From Sphaeroforma sirkka (taxonomy: Eukaryota > Opisthokonta > Ichthyosporea > Ichthyophonida): a stretch of 46,840 nt of DNA. This document shows, one piece after another, positions 23,742-35,215 of this stretch. The first letter of the stretch is position 1. Each line of letters opens with the position of its first letter. The notes under the pieces were generated by a model that searched no databases, was not told where the DNA came from, and worked only from the letters and a program-made list of their open reading frames with translations. Made by a program: the position numbers and the translations under genes. The stretch is taken from contig LUCW03000495.1 in assembly GCA_001586965.3 (NCBI GenBank), forward strand, positions 1-46,840. Reading direction: 5' to 3'.

Positions 23742-24722
23742 ATGCCAGTTTCCCAGGCATCCTCACGCATTTGCACTCTTAATAATAAAGAAAAAGCGAT
23801 TCACTTGGACGATGAGCCCACGCCAGCGAGAGGATCATTCAATCCAGCAATGATTAAAATCGAAGTGGTCATCGACAAAGATATCTACGATGGTAACGCC
23901 TATATTACAGGCATACTAGTGAATCCTATTGACATACGCGCACTCCACAAGCTAAGTAATGAAGTCTACAACCAACAACCCAACATATTGGTACCAGAAG
24001 CAGATCAATGGTTATCAGAGTTATACACAATAAAGCTATGAGGGACTGTGATAAAAGGGATCACGACGAGTGCATTGCAATCAGGGGCTTTATGAGCGAG
24101 TTAACACTAATTAGATCACATGTAGGGGATAAAATCTCAACCAGAGATGAACCAGCTAAAGATGAGTAAGTTCCCCAAGTGGCCAACCAACAAGTATGTT
24201 AGCATGGCCGATTGTCACGATACAATATAGTTGATATCTGTAGCAAAAGACTTGTTTGCGAGCACCAACATGCCATTGATACAGTATCTATCACTCGTGC
24301 AAGAATTGCTACGACAGATAGACGCAACAGAGGTATCACGCACAGCACTCAATATACGTAGTTCCAAATAGCTTTGGAAAGACTTCACTGATGTGGAAGG
24401 CTACAATATATTAATCATTGACAACTTGCGTCGCACTCCAGTTGACTATCTGCCAGAGAAGTGGCACAACGACTTCTATGACACTCGTATGAACGTTGAA
24501 GTACGGGCAGCACGATTGCGTCGCACAATGCTCGAGTTGGAGAAACGATACAAGAATACTGAGAGAGAGTCCATTAATTGGCAATTTCTCAAAGTATCTC
24601 GTTACCAATCACTAGTCATGTACGGACAACAAGCTGATGAGGAAGATATGAATACCATCCTAACCAGGGCCTTTTTTTTGGATAGGGCAGCATTGCCTTC
24701 AACACCATCTCCGAGTGAATAA
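23742..24722 (+). pseudogene. Broken gag of element A
   Basis: Two open segments, 23742-24041 and 24393-24722, separated by stops. The first matches the start of element B gag: PIDIRALHKLSNEVYNQQP against PVSIPTLHKMRVGIHDQQP. The second (PVDYLPEKWHNDFYDTRMNV, LEKRYKN, FLKVSRYQSLVMYGQQA) matches B at 30750-30830 and 31330-31440 (PVDYLLEMF, FEERYRNSD, LLKVQRYQARMYYGRQA). This is a structural, capsid-type protein; no zinc knuckle remains. Downstream pol is absent: after 24722 the sequence turns into minus-strand material, so A is truncated or interrupted. Confidence 0.65.
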
Positions 24723-25643
24723 CTGCATTTGATAAAGGAGTTGCTGCTGTGTCCGGTGGAACGACGTGTGGGTTAGTTGAGTTGAGAAGAGTAATCCGTC
24801 CGTGTAGCGCCTGAATCCTGGACACTCAGTCTGCAAGATTGACGCGGTGATCGACGTTGATGTGCGGGTATGATTCAGCCACACGCATAGCATCAACCTG
24901 ATTCATAACCGATGCAACGATTTCGTCAGATTTTCCTTGCTGAGACCTCGTGGGTTGAAGCGTCATCCTCATTGGTCCTAGCATTGTTCATCCTCTGACA
25001 AGTTGCTAACGGGTTCTGTATTGTTGATTTCTAAGTCGGCATCTGCATTACGTGTTTTCAAATAAACTGCTGATAAAGTGGTTAGGTTGCGTGCAGAGTT
25101 CTGGGTTGTGGGTTTACCACGCTTTGATTGAAATGTCCTTTCAATGCGCTCGGTTGTATATTTGAGGATCTCGATATTTGCTGATTTCGTCAAAGGGTTC
25201 AGGAGTAGATCAAGGCTGTTGCGGACAATCTCTGGTGTCAAGCCTGCACCTCATCGGGCCTCGCGCTTGGTTCAAAGATAATATATGGTTGCTGTTTTGG
25301 TTGAATCTGAGTGCATATTGAGCGGGGATTGATATTTTCGTCAAGGCGCCAATTCAAGAAAGCATTCGCAATTCATTTCAAACTTGTTTCGACCTAAGCA
25401 GAAATACATATTCGGATGACTGGTTGCTCGGCCCCGACGGTTGGGTTCGGAAACTGGTTTTGATGGCAGATACCAGGGAAGTTGGTGACGATTCAAAAAA
25501 GGGCGGGGGCGCCACACATGTACGAAGATAGAACGTAGGGGGGGCTTATCATTTGGAAATACTGCTTTGAAATAGAGCCAAATAGGAGTTGTATCCGTCA
25601 ATTTGTCTACCAATTTTCTGGCATTACCCGTGATTAGCGACAT
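24723..25643 (-). pseudogene. Gag-like minus-strand fragments, possible element D
   Basis: Minus-strand frames 25643-25341 and 25241-24978, then further eroded frames to about 24730. The first contains LITGNARKLVDKLTDTTPIW followed by a Phe-rich stretch, reminiscent of a retroelement capsid helix followed by the tryptophan loop; the second is charged and helical. No knuckle, protease or RT is found. The assignment rests on resemblance and on the retroelement surroundings. Confidence 0.35.
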
Positions 25644-26389
25644 AATCTGGAGGGGTTGGTCGTGCTATGGGGGACGGTTATTTAGATATAAATACTTTAT
25701 AGAGTGGTAGCTGCCAACGTCAATGCTCCGCCGCCCATTGGTGTGCAAGCCTTTTGCCGATGCAGTGATCACAGTGGCATCATTCGTTAATTACTGAGGT
25801 GAGCTCATACAAGATTCACTAAAAACCCTGAAACCCATACTATAGCGGTTAGAAATAAAGTGAAGTGCTACAGTAAAGTGCATCATTAGTATCCCGGAAT
25901 TGTTTTCTTCGAAGGTGCATATGTTAGTAAACATCCAGAATTAAGTACTCGGAGGAAACCGAAATCATGGAAATTTGATGGCCTAGCTCTGCAACTGTGA
26001 ATGAATAATGTTCTTCTCTCAGTTTGAACAATCTACGAATGACAGAACCATGTGTGCTCTAATTACGCAAGATGTTCGTATGTTCTCTGTAGCGTATGTC
26101 ATTTGGCAGTCTGCGGTTGATATCTTAAGAACCAATGTGTTGACAGTGTTGGAACATAGACAACGATTCGCGGAAGGTATTGCGGTCTGCTTTGGCGATC
26201 TTGTGTGCGTTGCGTAGGGCCTCATAGGCGGAGGTTTGTACTAACTCGTATCGGGCTTCTTCGCGTTCCTCTAGGTAAGTATCACGTTCCTGGCGTATTC
26301 GTGCCGGAGGGCGTCACGTTGGGAGGTAACGGTGTTGCAGTCGTCAAGGTATGTACCACGTTCATAAGGAATACGTGTAAGGTCGTGTT

Positions 26390-27247
26390 TCAGGGATGGA
26401 TGTTCGATTTAGTGTGGCGTGTGTACTCAAGATCGCTAGGAAGATTATCCCGGGAGAGAGCATGTTGGCTACACTCAGAGCGTGCTTGGTCACGCTCGAT
26501 AACGACATTGTTATGCTCGGTTCTGATGCGATCGCGGTCAGCGGCAAGCGATGGGTGTTCGATGGCGTGTTCTTTGCAGTATGCGATAGCAAAGTTAAGT
26601 TCTGTGATGATAGTGTTGCGTTCATGACGGAGTCCGTTGATGTCAGCAGTTATAGTTGCAATTGTCTTGGATTGTGAGATGTCATCGGCGTGTAGTGTGT
26701 CGCGTTCATTGATGGCGGTGTCGCGTTTGTGAACAAGTGCATTACGTTCGTGTCGGATCCGAGTAAGGTCAGCTTGGGCGACGGTGTTGGTGGCGTGACA
26801 ATCGTTGCAGCCGGTGATAGCGTCGATAGTGTCTAGTACGGAGAATGCGGCATGCACACTAAAGTAGACGACGATATTACTGACATGGGGGTTAGATTTG
26901 GTGTTGGTGACGGTAGCAAGGATTCGGGCAAGTTTGATATGGTCGTTGGCGGGGCGGATGTTGAGGTAAGGTGTGAGTTGAGGAAAGAAATCACGGTAAA
27001 ATCGTTGCACGCCACAGGAGGAGAGATTACCAGGGAGAATCTGTCCCGCCGGTGGAGGTGTGCGTCTCATATTGGAGTGGGCGAGTGAGATCATGAAAGG
27101 AAAATCACGAAATGAGACGAGAGATCGGAGAAGTGAATCCGTGACCAGAGGATGAGGAAGCTCGGGGGTGGTTGGGTTAAAATTGTAAAGAAAATAAAGT
27201 ACATATTCGATATAGGCCCATAACCTGTTGGAACATATAATATGCAA
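26390..27247 (-). CDS. Unrecognised coiled-coil protein, probably retroelement-derived
   Basis: A single minus-strand frame of 285 codons. The first ~125 residues are mixed; from ~140 on they become a regular charged coiled coil with repeated RHERN / ERDT / RDxxxxER units, about eleven to fourteen residues apart, interspersed with Ala and Asn. After the stop, the same style of sequence continues in other frames to about 25900, which suggests frameshifts in a longer coiled coil. It lies directly upstream (on the minus strand) of the gag-like segments at 25643, so it may be the N-terminal part of the same gag. No membrane segment or enzyme motif. A host gene fragment cannot be excluded. Confidence 0.4.
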   Translation of the reverse strand: MHIICSNRLWAYIEYVLYFLYNFNPTTPELPHPLVTDSLLRSLVSFRDFPFMISLAHSNMRRTPPPAGQILPGNLSSCGVQRFYRDFFPQLTPYLNIRPANDHIKLARILATVTNTKSNPHVSNIVVYFSVHAAFSVLDTIDAITGCNDCHATNTVAQADLTRIRHERNALVHKRDTAINERDTLHADDISQSKTIATITADINGLRHERNTIITELNFAIAYCKEHAIEHPSLAADRDRIRTEHNNVVIERDQARSECSQHALSRDNLPSDLEYTRHTKSNIHP

Positions 27248-27384
27248 GAAGAAAGCTTACCATTATACTGCGTATTATCTATATAATATGATGTTTGTCA
27301 TGTGCTTTTAAATATTCTGACAATTATTCGGCCGAAACATAAACGGTAATATATTCTGGGTCCCTAGGGTTTTAGGGTTTGTTA

Positions 27385-27570
27385 GAGTGCAATGTTGTGT
27401 ACAATTTAGGAGGCAATGGATGTAGCCGACTTTAAATAAAGTGCAAATGTATGTATTTATTTCTAACCTCACCTTTGGTTTTATACCTAAGATGTTTGTG
27501 CTACTGCTCAACTGCTTGGGCTGGCCAGGGTAAAAACTCATATGGTCAGTGTGAGAAACCTTATGTAAAA
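27385..27570 (+). repeat. Dispersed repeat, inverted partner of 31140-31330
   Basis: Its sequence from GTGCAATGT through CTTGGGCTGGCCAGGGTAAA to GAGAAACCTTATG aligns with the reverse complement of 31140-31330 (GTGCAATGT, CTTGGGTGGGCCAGGGTAAA, GAGAAACCTTATG). The partner copy interrupts element B gag, so this is a mobile sequence, probably an LTR fragment of a further family. A telomere-like AGGGTTTTAGGGTTT lies beside it at about 27365. Confidence 0.65.
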
Positions 27571-28011
27571 CACTTTAAGAACGAATTCTACAAAATTTCG
27601 CCACGTATAAGCCGATGGCAATATGTACCTTTATCCCGCGATTCATTGGATAGGGTACTTCTTAGCATCAATCAATAGAGGATATCAATACGATCCCGTC
27701 GGTACCTTCAAGTAGGTAGTCGGATGTTTATGTTGGTATGTACCACCAGGGGCTTTTCGTTGCCGGCTACAAGTTGAGGACGCCGTGGATACGATTTAAG
27801 TTCAAATAAATAATGACCACGTTTTGATCATTTTTAAATACGTGATGAGTACGAATTAGGCTCGTACCCAAAATTTTGATCACACATTAGGTACGTAATG
27901 ACTACGCAGTAATCCCATTTTTAGTACTTTTTGTGTATTTCTGAAGGAATCTGGGGTTTCAGGATTTGGGTTGATTAGTCATCATTTATCGACCAATGAG
28001 TAAAAAATATT

Positions 28012-28239
28012 TTATTCACACATATACACCATCATGAACATGCTGTAGGTGTCCTTTACGGGGATGGCCATAGCTACTGAACTAAGCATGCTAGAGACAC
28101 CGGTCCAATAATGGATGTGCTTTATGATCCATTGCCTAGCTTTTCTTGTAAAAACATTGGTAGATATTCCAAACGCCGAGTAAAGCTTCCAAGCCTCATC
28201 GCTTATCCGGTTCTTAATAATTTGACCTTGGAGTAACAA
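28012..28239 (-). other. Open frame of 75 codons, unrecognised
   Basis: A minus-strand frame with balanced composition (two aromatic/hydrophobic segments, no low complexity) between two repeat blocks. It could be an exon or transposon relic. There is no motif, and no convincing splice partner was found. The rest of 27571-28602 shows nothing recognisable. Confidence 0.2.
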
Positions 28240-28602
28240 CTGAACACTTCGATGTTATTCTATTTCAACTCTTTTGCAACTAAATCTCACGATTTTTATT
28301 GAGTGCTTGTGTTGTCATTATCTTAGACTGGCAATTTATAGAAAGTATAAGGCCCTTTTCTTTTTGCTAAATATAGGACAGGAATCCACTTGTTTATACA
28401 TACGAGACCGATGTGGCAGACCATGGTTTATTTTCAAAGTAACTATAATATAACTGAATCCCTGAAACAAAGACATGTTGGGTCACGGTAGGGCTGTCTT
28501 CTATTGTATATACTAGTAATTCTACTCATTCATATGGCGTATCGGACAACATAACACAAGAACATATTTCATGTGTACATGATTTATCCGGTAAGCCATA
28601 TC

Positions 28603-28730
28603 GGGACTCGGCGTGTGAGAGAAACACTCAAAGAAATCCCGAGTCTAGTGAAAACACAAATAAAGACTCAGTTCGGCTCTCTTAGACTAGGGACCTTTCT
28701 AGCTGAGATAACCGTACTTGAGAAGAGATA
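28603..28730 (+). repeat. LTR-like block of element B
   Basis: Homologous to 20972-21110 of element A; the shared words are listed there. About 1.3 kb of A-rich, frame-poor leader follows (28731-30000), then gag. A matching 3' LTR of element B was not found in the window; B runs into the copia fragment near 35215. Confidence 0.6.
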
Positions 28731-29870
28731 TATTGTACCCCTTATCACGTACCTTTCAGCGACTCTATACTCTTACATTTTTTACAATATCCTTATAGAT
28801 AGGTCAAGCAGCTCGATTAGGCTAATAGCGATCATGGAGCAAAAAATAATCACTAACAAGAACTAAAGTGAACAACCAAGTAAGCAATAGAATTTAAAAG
28901 AATTTTATTAAAAATTGTAACTCAACAACTGGGCGACGGAGAGGAATTAATCACAAGCGGTTATCAGAAGACTAGAAGAAAATTCTAGACAAACCCTCAA
29001 CGAGCAAGAACCAGAGCAGAGACAGAGGACCTCCAGCCTGAAGACGAACAGGTCACAAGACGAACCACATATATCGTTTCCCAAGTGGAAGTAAGCCACA
29101 AAGGAGTGTGTGTAAAAAAACCTGTCACTGTGATCAAATTATCAATGGTGGGGAAGTTAAAATTGAAAAACGTGTCAATCAACACCAGAGTTTTTAAGAA
29201 AGTGATCCCACAAACAAGTCAATGCCTGTAGACAAGGGGAGCACCTGCATTTAGGACTAGATGGGGGTCTAAATATAGATCCATAGGTGTAGTCAGTGGG
29301 GCAAGTAACCGCACACTTCTAAAGAACAAAAATATCATACAGGTCTAGGGAAGCTAGAATAGCAAATCTTGCCATCAAAAATAATTACCATTGTCATTAG
29401 GAGGCATAGAAGAAATATGCATACTCAGGTAGAAATGCCATCGATCTGAATTACTATATGGTTAAGGGATAATAAGCATAATCATTAAGATCAGTCAGAA
29501 AAATGAGGAACACAAGTAGAAGAAGCGGCATCGCACATATCAAGGTACTAATTGGCCAATCTCACTCACAAACACCGAGATCAAATCACGCACACATCAA
29601 ATTGAAAGACTTCAAGTAGTAGCATACCATTACTAAAACTCGAGCACAAGACATAAGAACAAACACAACAAACACAGGAAGCAAACAAATCCTACAAATT
29701 CTGTACGAACAATAATAAGTATTTACTCATATGACGGAATAAGCTTAACTAACAAACACCAAATGAACCTTCCCAATTACAGAAAGGAACACAACAGGCT
29801 ACCGTACCACACAGAACGGTAAACACTTCACACGAAAGTGTAGCAAAGCGAGACCACAATAAAAGTAAGG
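28731..29870 (+). other. A-rich leader of element B
   Basis: Strand-asymmetric (A excess), no long plus-strand frame, similar in character to the element A leader but shorter. No primer-binding site was recognised. Confidence 0.4.
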
Positions 29871-31828
29871 GTGATACATTCAAACTTTACTTATTTTATA
29901 CGAATTATTACTAAGACAAGGGGGGTGAAGCGCGCATTCACTCAGAATTTAGCAAAAGTCTTGACAAATAGCCGCAACAACCACACACCACCACAGATAT
30001 CTCAAAATACCGACTGCAACCAGAGCAGGCGTGTATGGTGGGGAGGAAGAGGGAGCGGGCTCGGATGGCGCAAGTGTCAGCCCAATGGGCGGGGGGGGGC
30101 AAGCCCAGATAATGGTTGCGGCCAACCTACACCGGCTGGGGTACCCATTCTAGCCTCGGCGATGCGTCAAGAAATCAACAAAAGCATCTGCCAAGGCAAT
30201 CATGTCCTGGTTAGTAGGTTTGTTTCCAAATTGGTACAAACTGCTCCGGTGTCGATCCCGACTCTGCATAAGATGAGAGTAGGTATTCATGACCAACAAC
30301 CAGAACGACGCATGCCACTTGTTGACAAAGAACTCAGACGATGATATGTCATATTTATTAATGGGTGGGATGATGTTGAGGAGGATGAAGTCATTCAAAT
30401 AAGTCAATACATTAGTAAGTTAGCTCTCATGCATTCACTATTACGCGACCAGATAAATGAACCACCTCTTGCAAAACTATTAAAGACTTCAGAATTCCCG
30501 AAGCTCCCCATAGATAGTTACATTAGGATGGAAAATTGCGAAGACATCATTGAGTTCACTACGCAATGTAGGGGCTTGTTTTTAGCAAAGTCTATGCCAC
30601 TGTGTCAGTACCCAGCACTAATGAGAAACCTATTAGATTCTACTGATGCAACGGAGAAGACCAAGTCAGTACTCAATAACATAAGCTTCCGAGACGTATA
30701 CAACTTAGAACTTCAAAGAACCTGAGCGATTCAATAGGATCATTATTGACAGACTCAGGCCTCACCCAGTAGACTATCTGTTAGAGATGTTTCTCAACGA
30801 CATGTAGGACAAGACACTGAACGTCGAAGTGCGTACAGAGCGTGCGCATAAGACAGTGTAGATGTTAGATGAGAGAGACTACAGAAGTGTACGTATTTCT
30901 AAATACGTTAATAACGTTTCACGTCGTCAGCCCGAGAGTAATTTGGGACTTGTTCTCAAATTAATATACGGATAGGTCTGGTATAGGTGGGACAGCCCGA
31001 GAGAACGTAAAAGTATTTTGAGACTTCTTCTCAGATTATTCTATTTATAGGACACGAGCCACCGGCTAGCCGAGAGTCGAGGTCCAAGCCTGAGTGTATT
31101 AACAGAGAATATGGTATATTTATTTCTAGAAAATATATCCGAGTGCTAGAGTGTTCTGCATAAGGTTTCTCATACCGATCATATGAGGTTTTACCCTGGC
31201 CCACCCAAGTGGTTGAACACTAGTACAAATACCATCAGTATATAACTGAGGGTGAGATCATAAATAAATTCATTTCGAACGCACCATACTTTAGATACAT
31301 TTCCACTTTGAAGTCTACTACATTGCACGCTTACATTCGAAGAGCGTTACCGCAACTCCGATAAGGTACCCATACACTTTCAACTCCTCAAAGTCCAAAG
31401 ATACCAAGCACGTATGTACTATGGACGACAAGCACAAGTGAATGTTCTCATCAAGGCCGACAAACAACCTGATGGGAGTGAGGGTCACTTATCAGATATA
31501 GTACAAGTTAATTTTATACTATGACTGAGGCAAACATATGAACGGCATCCAAGGGAGAGTGCAACACAAACGACAAAAAACGCAGGCAACCAACCACATT
31601 GTGATTAGCACTACTGCTACTGACAAACGGCAGAAACCTAATAACGGTGCACCCAATCAAACCAAACCAATAGGACAAGCCCATGAAAAGAAAGGGGCGC
31701 GTGAGGAGCATGCATGTCCCTATTATAAGGTGATGTCAGCCCCACATCGAATCAGTCTATGTCCCAAGAAGGCTTCGAATCAGCCCAAGCAGAGACTGAG
31801 GAGCAGGTCAAGAAGGATGTGCAAATAG
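29871..31828 (+). pseudogene. Broken gag of element B, interrupted by an insertion
   Basis: Segments in order: 29871-30344 (homologous to A gag near LHKM...DQQP), 30429-30725 (helical, Leu/Lys rich), then a stop-containing stretch with PVDYLLEMF near 30770. An inserted repeat follows at about 30875-31325. Then comes FEERYRNSDK...LLKVQRYQARMYYGRQA at about 31332-31440. The basic nucleocapsid-like part is at 31538-31828, with a CPYY...H...C cluster that may be a remnant zinc knuckle. Multiple stops and frame changes make it non-functional as written. Confidence 0.6.
30875..31325 (-). mobile_element. Insertion in element B gag
   Basis: It separates two halves of the gag region that are contiguous in element A (RLRRTMLELEKRYKN). 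Its right part (31140-31325) is the reverse complement of 27385-27570. Its left end contains the palindrome-like ACGTATTTCTAAATACGT at about 30891. Probably a solo LTR of another family; exact borders and target duplication were not resolved. Confidence 0.5.
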
Positions 31829-32095
31829 CAAGACTGTCCATTTACCTCCGGCAAGGAAGAAGACATCACAGAGGGTGATGAACAGTGAAACCGGGGATGT
31901 ACGGTCGGGGGACCTACGATCCTAGTGGAATGAATAGGGTTCAAGAGACTATGTGAATTTCTAAACTTTGGGGAGATTGAAAAGAATATGAAAGGCTTGG
32001 TGGAATCCCTCGGGATGGACGACCCATCCCTACGGATGCCTCTCCGATTAAGATAAAATAGGAAAATATATGCTGCTCGCGCTAAAATATTATCT

Positions 32096-33800
32096 TTGGA
32101 TAAGGTACCCAATCATATGCTGATAAATTTACTACCATTGTCCTGTAACACTTATGGATTACCCACTTTGGACGGAAGGAACTGGTGGGCGGAAGCAAAC
32201 ACGATTCACCTGGCGGATAGGCACAATGCATGTACAGATGAAGAAACGTTGCTAGTAAATGCAAATGATTTAAATTACCAACCTCTATCCTTACTTCCCG
32301 CATCACGAGACCAGCGTTTACATATTGATATACAAATTAACAGCAATACATTCAATGCACTAGTGGACTCGGGTGCACAACGCTCATGCATGGACAATAG
32401 TGTAGTAACAGAACTATATCTCTCCATCAGGGCGTAACCGAGTTATATACAACTAGCACATTCAGATGCAAGAATACAAAGCACAGGGTCAACCAAAGTT
32501 TGTGATATTCATTATGAAGGTAGGAAAACCTCTCAGTGCTTTGAAGTATTGGTTCTACCAGACAATAAGGCACCAATATCTTTCGGTATGTATAGCAGGA
32601 TAAATCAATCCAGTTATACCAACAAACACAAAATGGGAATCACTCCTCACGCCACATGAAGATGACCCGGCGCATGAACAAGAAGGTTTCAGAGAGTCAC
32701 TTACAGACCTTCTAGATACCAATGTGAATATATCTCCTGACGTACATTGCAACCTACCAGGCTCCACAGTCACAGTACCTGCAAATAAAATTAATGCAGA
32801 CAAATGAGGCACTCTGAAGTCAAGTTTGTACCTCACAAACACATTCCATATACTGATGAAAATGTACGGAAGTGGCTTACAGATGGGCACTTCTATAAAC
32901 GAACGACGCCTACAACAGTAAATCTACCGTTTTTATCAACTGGTGAACATGACCAAACAGGGCTCCTCAAAAAAGTAAGAATATGTTTAGACCTACGCGA
33001 GATCAATAGCCAATATGAACAAGATAAGATTGTGTTACCGAAAATAAAGGAAGTAATACACAACCTACAAGGAGCATAGTTCTTTTCAAAGCTCGATCTC
33101 ACAGGAGAATTTCACCACTTTCTAGTGGACGAAACAAGCCAACACTTCTTCACATTCTCGTGGAGAGGAGCGCAATACTCATCAAAGTCAGCGCCGTTTG
33201 GACTACACTCACTCACAGCACAGTTCCAGAGAGTCATGGCAAGCTTGCTCAAGTTGTCAAAGGAGTGCAAGTGTATGTAGATGACATAGTCATTGCGAGT
33301 CTTACAGGAGAAGAACAGCGTAAGACAGTTCGTGAAGTAATCAAGCGACTGAATGGAGCAAACTTTCGATTCAATCACAACAAGTGTGCCTTCGCGGTTA
33401 AAGTGGTCAACATTCTAGGTGTGAAAGTCACCATACAGGGACTCAAAGCAGATCTTGAAAACAGATAAGGATGGCGGACTGGCCACTACCTTAAACAAAA
33501 AGAGATCTGCACAAAGCGGTGTGACTGGCAAATTATATGCGCGACCACGTCTCCAACATTGCCCACACAACGAAACACTTCCGGAACCTAATGAAAGGAA
33601 AAGTGAACCAGAACATATCCATGTTATGGACTCCGGAACTCAAAAAGAAGTGGGAAGAACTCAAAGAAGCCATCACATGTTCAGCGACACTATGTAGTAA
33701 GTATACGCGAGATAACTGTATCTCAACGTTCTCCCTCCTCAGGGAGGGGGACGTTGTTCATTTATTAGTAATTATAAACAGTAATCCTAAAATGACTGAC
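32096..33800 (+). pseudogene. Element B pol: protease and reverse transcriptase, broken
   Basis: Protease: ALVDSGAQRSCMD at about 32358-32395 (catalytic DSG), followed in another frame by a retropepsin-like FGMY segment. RT: 32804-33079 (RICLDLREINSQY, PKIKEVIHNL), an amber stop, then FFSKLDLTGEFHHF, FTFSWRGAQY, and VQVYVDDIVIAS at about 33268 (catalytic YVDD), and NHNKCAFAVKVVNILG. The tether region (RDHVSNIAHTTKHFRNLMKG, WEELKEAITCSATL) reads in another frame at 33537. The domain order and motifs are Ty3/gypsy-type, clearly related to element C pol. Several stops and frameshifts. Confidence 0.75.
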
Positions 33801-33925
33801 TCTTAAATGAGTCATTAGTCATGTGCTGTAAAACCAGCAAAAACCCTAAAACCTAGTTTATCAGATTATTCTGATAAACTGTAAAACTTGTAATAAACCT
33901 AAAATAATCAAATAAATCTAAGTAC
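33705..33925 (+). mobile_element. Short insertion between RT and RNase H of element B
   Basis: By comparison with element C (VMDAPIMQYPVDGVPF), the sequence between SATLCS and LAYPIDGVPF should be continuous. Instead about 220 bp intervene. They contain a hairpin GTTTATCAGA-TTAT-TCTGATAAAC at 33856-33880, an inverted ACGTTCTCCCTCC...GGAGGGGGACGT at about 33727-33755, and AAACCCTAAAACC. Probably a small non-autonomous element or solo LTR. Confidence 0.5.
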
Positions 33926-35215
33926 TTGTATTCTGACCACACACTAGCATACCCTATTGATGGGGTACCGTTTCAAATAATGAACGATGCTAGTGACTAT
34001 GGCATAGGACGATGTTTATTTCAAGTCATCGAAAGGGTTAGAAGAATTATTATCTACTTCTCGAGAGACTTGAATCCAGCACAACAACATTATGACACAA
34101 ATACTAATGGGCTACTAGCACTAGTATACAGCCTGGAATATTTCTCCAAATATATCAAAGGAGGGGACATAACACTGTGGACAGATCACAAAGCGCTCAC
34201 GCAAATGAACAGTCAACAGACGATTCACCCAATGCTAGCCAAATGCATAGTAAAAACATTACACCGCCACTTCTCGTTTCATACACGTTCCAGGCAAGGA
34301 CAACCAGATGACAGATATGTATCGCGTCTACACGAAGACACTCTTAATACTAAAACTTCAAAGAAATTAAAAGAAGCAAATGAAGCAGCACGTAACAGCC
34401 AAGAGTGCACCATCTTGGCAACGAAAACTGAACGACGGTTTGGGAAATTCATAATAGATATGTTTGCATCGGCACACAATGCACACACAGATAAAACTAC
34501 ACCAAAGAACAGAATGTGCTACAACAAAAGTAGGCACAGTAAGTAAATGCATGGGCGAGCCCACCAAGGGAACGCATACCTGATGTCCTTGACAAAGTAA
34601 TTGAAGTGGCAACCAGCATCACGATATGTGTATCATACTACCCCAATGCAACGTGGTTTCCAAAATTCTTGACTTTACTAGAAGAAGACCCGATGATAGT
34701 GAAGAACACAAACAATGCTTTCCTCAAAGAAGGCAGAAAAGCTTGTGGCAAGACCCCATGGGGTGTTACATTGATGGCAAAGATAGTAGTAGAGTCTCCA
34801 TACTTTGACTCAACGCGGGAACAACCTGCCATACACGTCGCAGCATCACAACCAGTTCACTCTGAAGATGCACCACAGGCAACAGAATGCGAGACACGTG
34901 TCAACATCATCAAGCAATACCACAACTTGGGACATTACACTCCTGAGGAAACGGTAAACGAGTTGCAAACATATGGACATCCAACAACATGTACACAAGT
35001 TCATTGAAGGATGCATACCATGTCTTAAAATAAGATACACAAAAAGGGATTCCATCCGTTATAATCAATCACAGCCGCATTCCCAGGCGACAGAGTCCAA
35101 GTGGACACCTTAGGGTTTTGCATCAATTCAATTTCAGCCATTAGTGGCCACACTTATTGGGGCTCTTTATTTATGATCAGAATTGATATATTTGTATCCT
35201 AGTACACTTGGGGAA
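33926..35215 (+). pseudogene. Element B pol: RNase H, methyltransferase-like domain, integrase N-part
   Basis: RNase H at 33926-34350 keeps NDASDYGIGRCLFQ and WTDHKAL, but the catalytic-Glu position reads NTNGLLAL, so Glu is lost. FGKFIIDMFASAHN at 34437, then after one frameshift NAWASPPRERIPDVL and TPWGVTLMAKI, aligns with the extra domain of element C. The HHCC zinc-binding part of integrase follows (HNLGHYTPEETVNEL...CIPCLK, to about 35030). The opening of its catalytic core (FPGDRVQVDTLG, SGHTYW, about 35080-35160) follows that. Coding resemblance stops near 35215 where copia-derived sequence begins. The part from 34579 on lies in the tandem duplication. Confidence 0.7.

Noticed and set aside
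30000..30130. Gly/Trp-rich segment in the 29871-30344 frame as a separate gene
   Set aside because: G-rich low complexity directly upstream of the gag homology; likely leader sequence of element B read through in frame.
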